Assembly: GCA_001464275.1 (NCBI GenBank)
Contig: LNFL01000147.1
Location: forward strand, 1-42,119
DNA: 42,119 nt
Direction: 5' to 3'
From: Actinobacteria bacterium Ga0077560
Lineage (GTDB): Bacteria; Actinomycetota; Thermoleophilia; Miltoncostaeales; Miltoncostaeaceae
Position 1 is the first letter of the stretch, and the number at the start of each line of letters is the position of its first letter. The notes below the pieces were generated by a model. That model saw nothing but the letters and a program-made list of their open reading frames with translations, made no database searches and was not told the DNA's origin. The position numbers and the translations under genes were made by a program. Below, piece by piece: positions 40,763 to 42,119 of the stretch.

Positions 40763-40992
40763 ACGGTCTGGATCTCCCGCTCCCGCACACGCTGCGGGGG
40801 CGGGACGATCGCGTCGAGCGCCGCCGAAAGCCGCTCCGCATCTGTGGAAAGCGCCACCGCCTGCTCCGCCAGCGCGGTTCGCATCTCGGTGATCGCGAGG
40901 ATCGCGGGGTCCATGTTGGCCTGCTCTCTGGATGAATCGGGTGCCGTGAAGCTCAGATCGGCAGCCGATCGATCCGAATGAGTACTTGCCAT
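40759..40992 (-). CDS. Small unknown protein, 77 aa
   Basis: Begins MASTHSDRSAADLSFTAPD and contains an amphipathic helix 'MDPAILAITEMRTALAEQAVALSTDAERLSAALDAI', ending 'PPPQRVREREIQTV'. A GGAGG (complement near 40997-41001) precedes the start by 4 nt, which supports it. Its start is 11 bp from the divergent DivIVA-like gene, and its stop overlaps the Crp-like stop. No family recognised. Confidence 0.6.
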   Translation of the reverse strand: MASTHSDRSAADLSFTAPDSSREQANMDPAILAITEMRTALAEQAVALSTDAERLSAALDAIVPPPQRVREREIQTV

Positions 40993-41003
40993 TGGCCTCC
41001 GAC

Positions 41004-42119
41004 ATGGACAAACTCCCCGAACACGTGTCGACGTCGTCCGAACTCCAGCGCGAGCCGCAGGCAGAACTCACGCCCGTGATGCTGCGCCGGGCGCAGCTCT
41101 CGATCGTCCGTCGTGGCTATAAGCCCGAGGAGGTCGATGCGCTGCTCCAGGCAGCGGCCGCGGCGCTTGAGCGCTCCCTCGCAGAGGCTTCCGGCCTCCG
41201 AGAGGCCCTGCGCGACGCCGAGGCCGCGCCGTCGGCCCCCGTCGCCACGGCGACCGCCGAGGCTCCGCCGGCCAACACCGAGGAGCTGCAGCTCGTCGAG
41301 AGCGAGCGCCGCCGGCTCGACGAAGAGCTCTCGCTGGTCAAGGAGCAGCTCCAGAGCCGGGACCAGGAGCTCCAGCGCCGGTCGGCCGACCTCACCCGCC
41401 TCCAGGACGAGCTGAACCGCACCCGCTCCGCCAGCGACGCCCAGCGCGCCGACGCCGAGCAGCGTCTCGAGTCGCTCCGCGCCGAGCTGCTGAAGGCGCG
41501 GTCCGAGCGCGACCAGGTCGCCCAGACCATCACCGCCCCCGCGGGTCGCGAGCAGCTGATGGAGCAGGTCGGGGACGTCGTGGGCAAGCTGCTCCGCGAC
41601 GCCGAGGCCACCGCCGCCCAGCTGCGTGAAGAGGCCGAGGCCGAGGCGCACCAGCTCACCATCCAGAGCCGCGCGGAGGCCGAGCGCGTCCGCCGCGAGG
41701 CCGACCAGCAGGCGCTGCTCATCCGGCGCGAGGCGCAGGAGAACGCCGACGCGGTGGCCGCCGAGGCCCGCCGTGACGCCGACGCGCTGCGCCGCGAGGC
41801 CGAGACCGCCTCCCAGATCCTCCGCGACCAGGCCGCCCGCGACGCGTCGATCACGCGCCGCGCCGCCGAGAAGACCCGCGACGACCTGGTCCGCACCGCC
41901 GAGACCCACGCCCGCGAGATCCGCGAGACGGCCGAGCGCGAGGCCCGCCGGATCGAGCTGGAGGCCGAGGCGCTCGCCGAGGGCAAGGTCCGCGCCGCCG
42001 AGGCCCAGGCCGAGCAGGCCCAGCACGACGCCGAGACCCGCGCCCGCGAGATCGAGGACGAGCTGTCGGTCGTCCGCGACCGCGAGCAGCGCCTCATCGA
42101 GCAGATGCGCGAGGCCCGC
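41004..42119 (+). CDS. DivIVA-like long coiled-coil protein, 3' end outside window
   Basis: Starts ATG 41004 (MDKLPEHVSTSSELQ) and stays open for 372 codons to the window edge, so it is truncated. Residues about 25-60 ('LRRAQLSIVRRGYKPEEVDALLQAAAAALERSLAEA') resemble the DivIVA/Wag31 N-terminal domain with its 'RGY..EEVD' turn. Then follow about 300 residues of coiled coil rich in Glu, Arg, Ala and Leu, with regular 'A(E/Q)AxR' repeats ('REEAEAEAHQLTIQSRAEAERVRREAD'). It may be a polar or cell-wall scaffold. Partial gene; the C-terminus is not visible. Confidence 0.8.
   Translation, partial: MDKLPEHVSTSSELQREPQAELTPVMLRRAQLSIVRRGYKPEEVDALLQAAAAALERSLAEASGLREALRDAEAAPSAPVATATAEAPPANTEELQLVESERRRLDEELSLVKEQLQSRDQELQRRSADLTRLQDELNRTRSASDAQRADAEQRLESLRAELLKARSERDQVAQTITAPAGREQLMEQVGDVVGKLLRDAEATAAQLREEAEAEAHQLTIQSRAEAERVRREADQQALLIRREAQENADAVAAEARRDADALRREAETASQILRDQAARDASITRRAAEKTRDDLVRTAETHAREIRETAEREARRIELEAEALAEGKVRAAEAQAEQAQHDAETRAREIEDELSVVRDREQRLIEQMREAR

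Overview
The window is GC-rich DNA (very high G/C at third codon positions) from a free-living bacterium. Many start codons are GTG or TTG, several -10 boxes of the form TAnnnT lie about 7 nt ahead of a start codon (leaderless-type), and there is a LexA with a GAAC-N4-GTTC operator, a type A RNase P RNA, a futalosine-pathway MqnD, TadE/Flp prepilins and a PimA-like glycosyltransferase. Together these suggest Actinomycetota, possibly a deep branch such as Thermoleophilia; the class is a guess. There are no insertion sequences, phage blocks or CRISPR arrays, so this looks like ordinary chromosome with a few unusual loci.

Layout. 1-2512: 3' part of a GCS2-family ligase gene, an unknown gene, a perfect 32-bp palindrome and a DUF2231 membrane protein. 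2521-7134 (minus): sulfate uptake operon sbp-cysT-cysW-cysA, preceded by a TauE/SafE exporter. 7158-12346 (plus): F420/NADP reductase-like protein, lipoprotein, GT87-like membrane protein, a small exported peptide and a membrane-GAF-GGDEF diguanylate cyclase. 12358-14752 (minus): polar amino acid ABC transporter. 14877-17991 (minus): methyltransferase, MscS channel, YqhQ/DUF1385 and two unknown genes, mostly with overlapping stop/start codons. 18041-25287: zinc alcohol dehydrogenase, a TadE/Flp pair, small zinc-ribbon and coiled-coil proteins, GYD protein, rhodanese plus PrxQ, GNAT, an HTH regulator, and an HTH/Clp-N pair controlled by twin palindromes.

25302-26348 (minus): rnpB and lexA. 26618-29667 (plus): a UPF0104/AglD-like membrane protein translationally coupled to a single polypeptide that joins a PAP2/Aur1-like phosphotransferase to a PimA-like GT4 glycosyltransferase. 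This is a candidate inositol-lipid or glycolipid module and the most distinctive locus in the window. 29634-31486 (minus): class III alcohol (formaldehyde) dehydrogenase plus an MBL-fold hydrolase. 31710-32844: a soluble methyl-accepting protein with a frameshift in the signalling tip.

32900-33808: tRNA-Leu(GAG), a 46-aa membrane protein, a 58-aa protein and secG. 33922-39192 (plus): hotdog thioesterase, two PAS-GGDEF cyclases, cupin, mqnD, an unknown Cys-motif protein and a polytopic membrane protein. 39189-42119: an MntR-like regulator divergent from a Crp/Fnr regulator with direct repeats between them, a 77-aa protein, and a DivIVA-like coiled-coil protein that runs off the end. All assignments rest on reading motifs by eye; no database search was possible.
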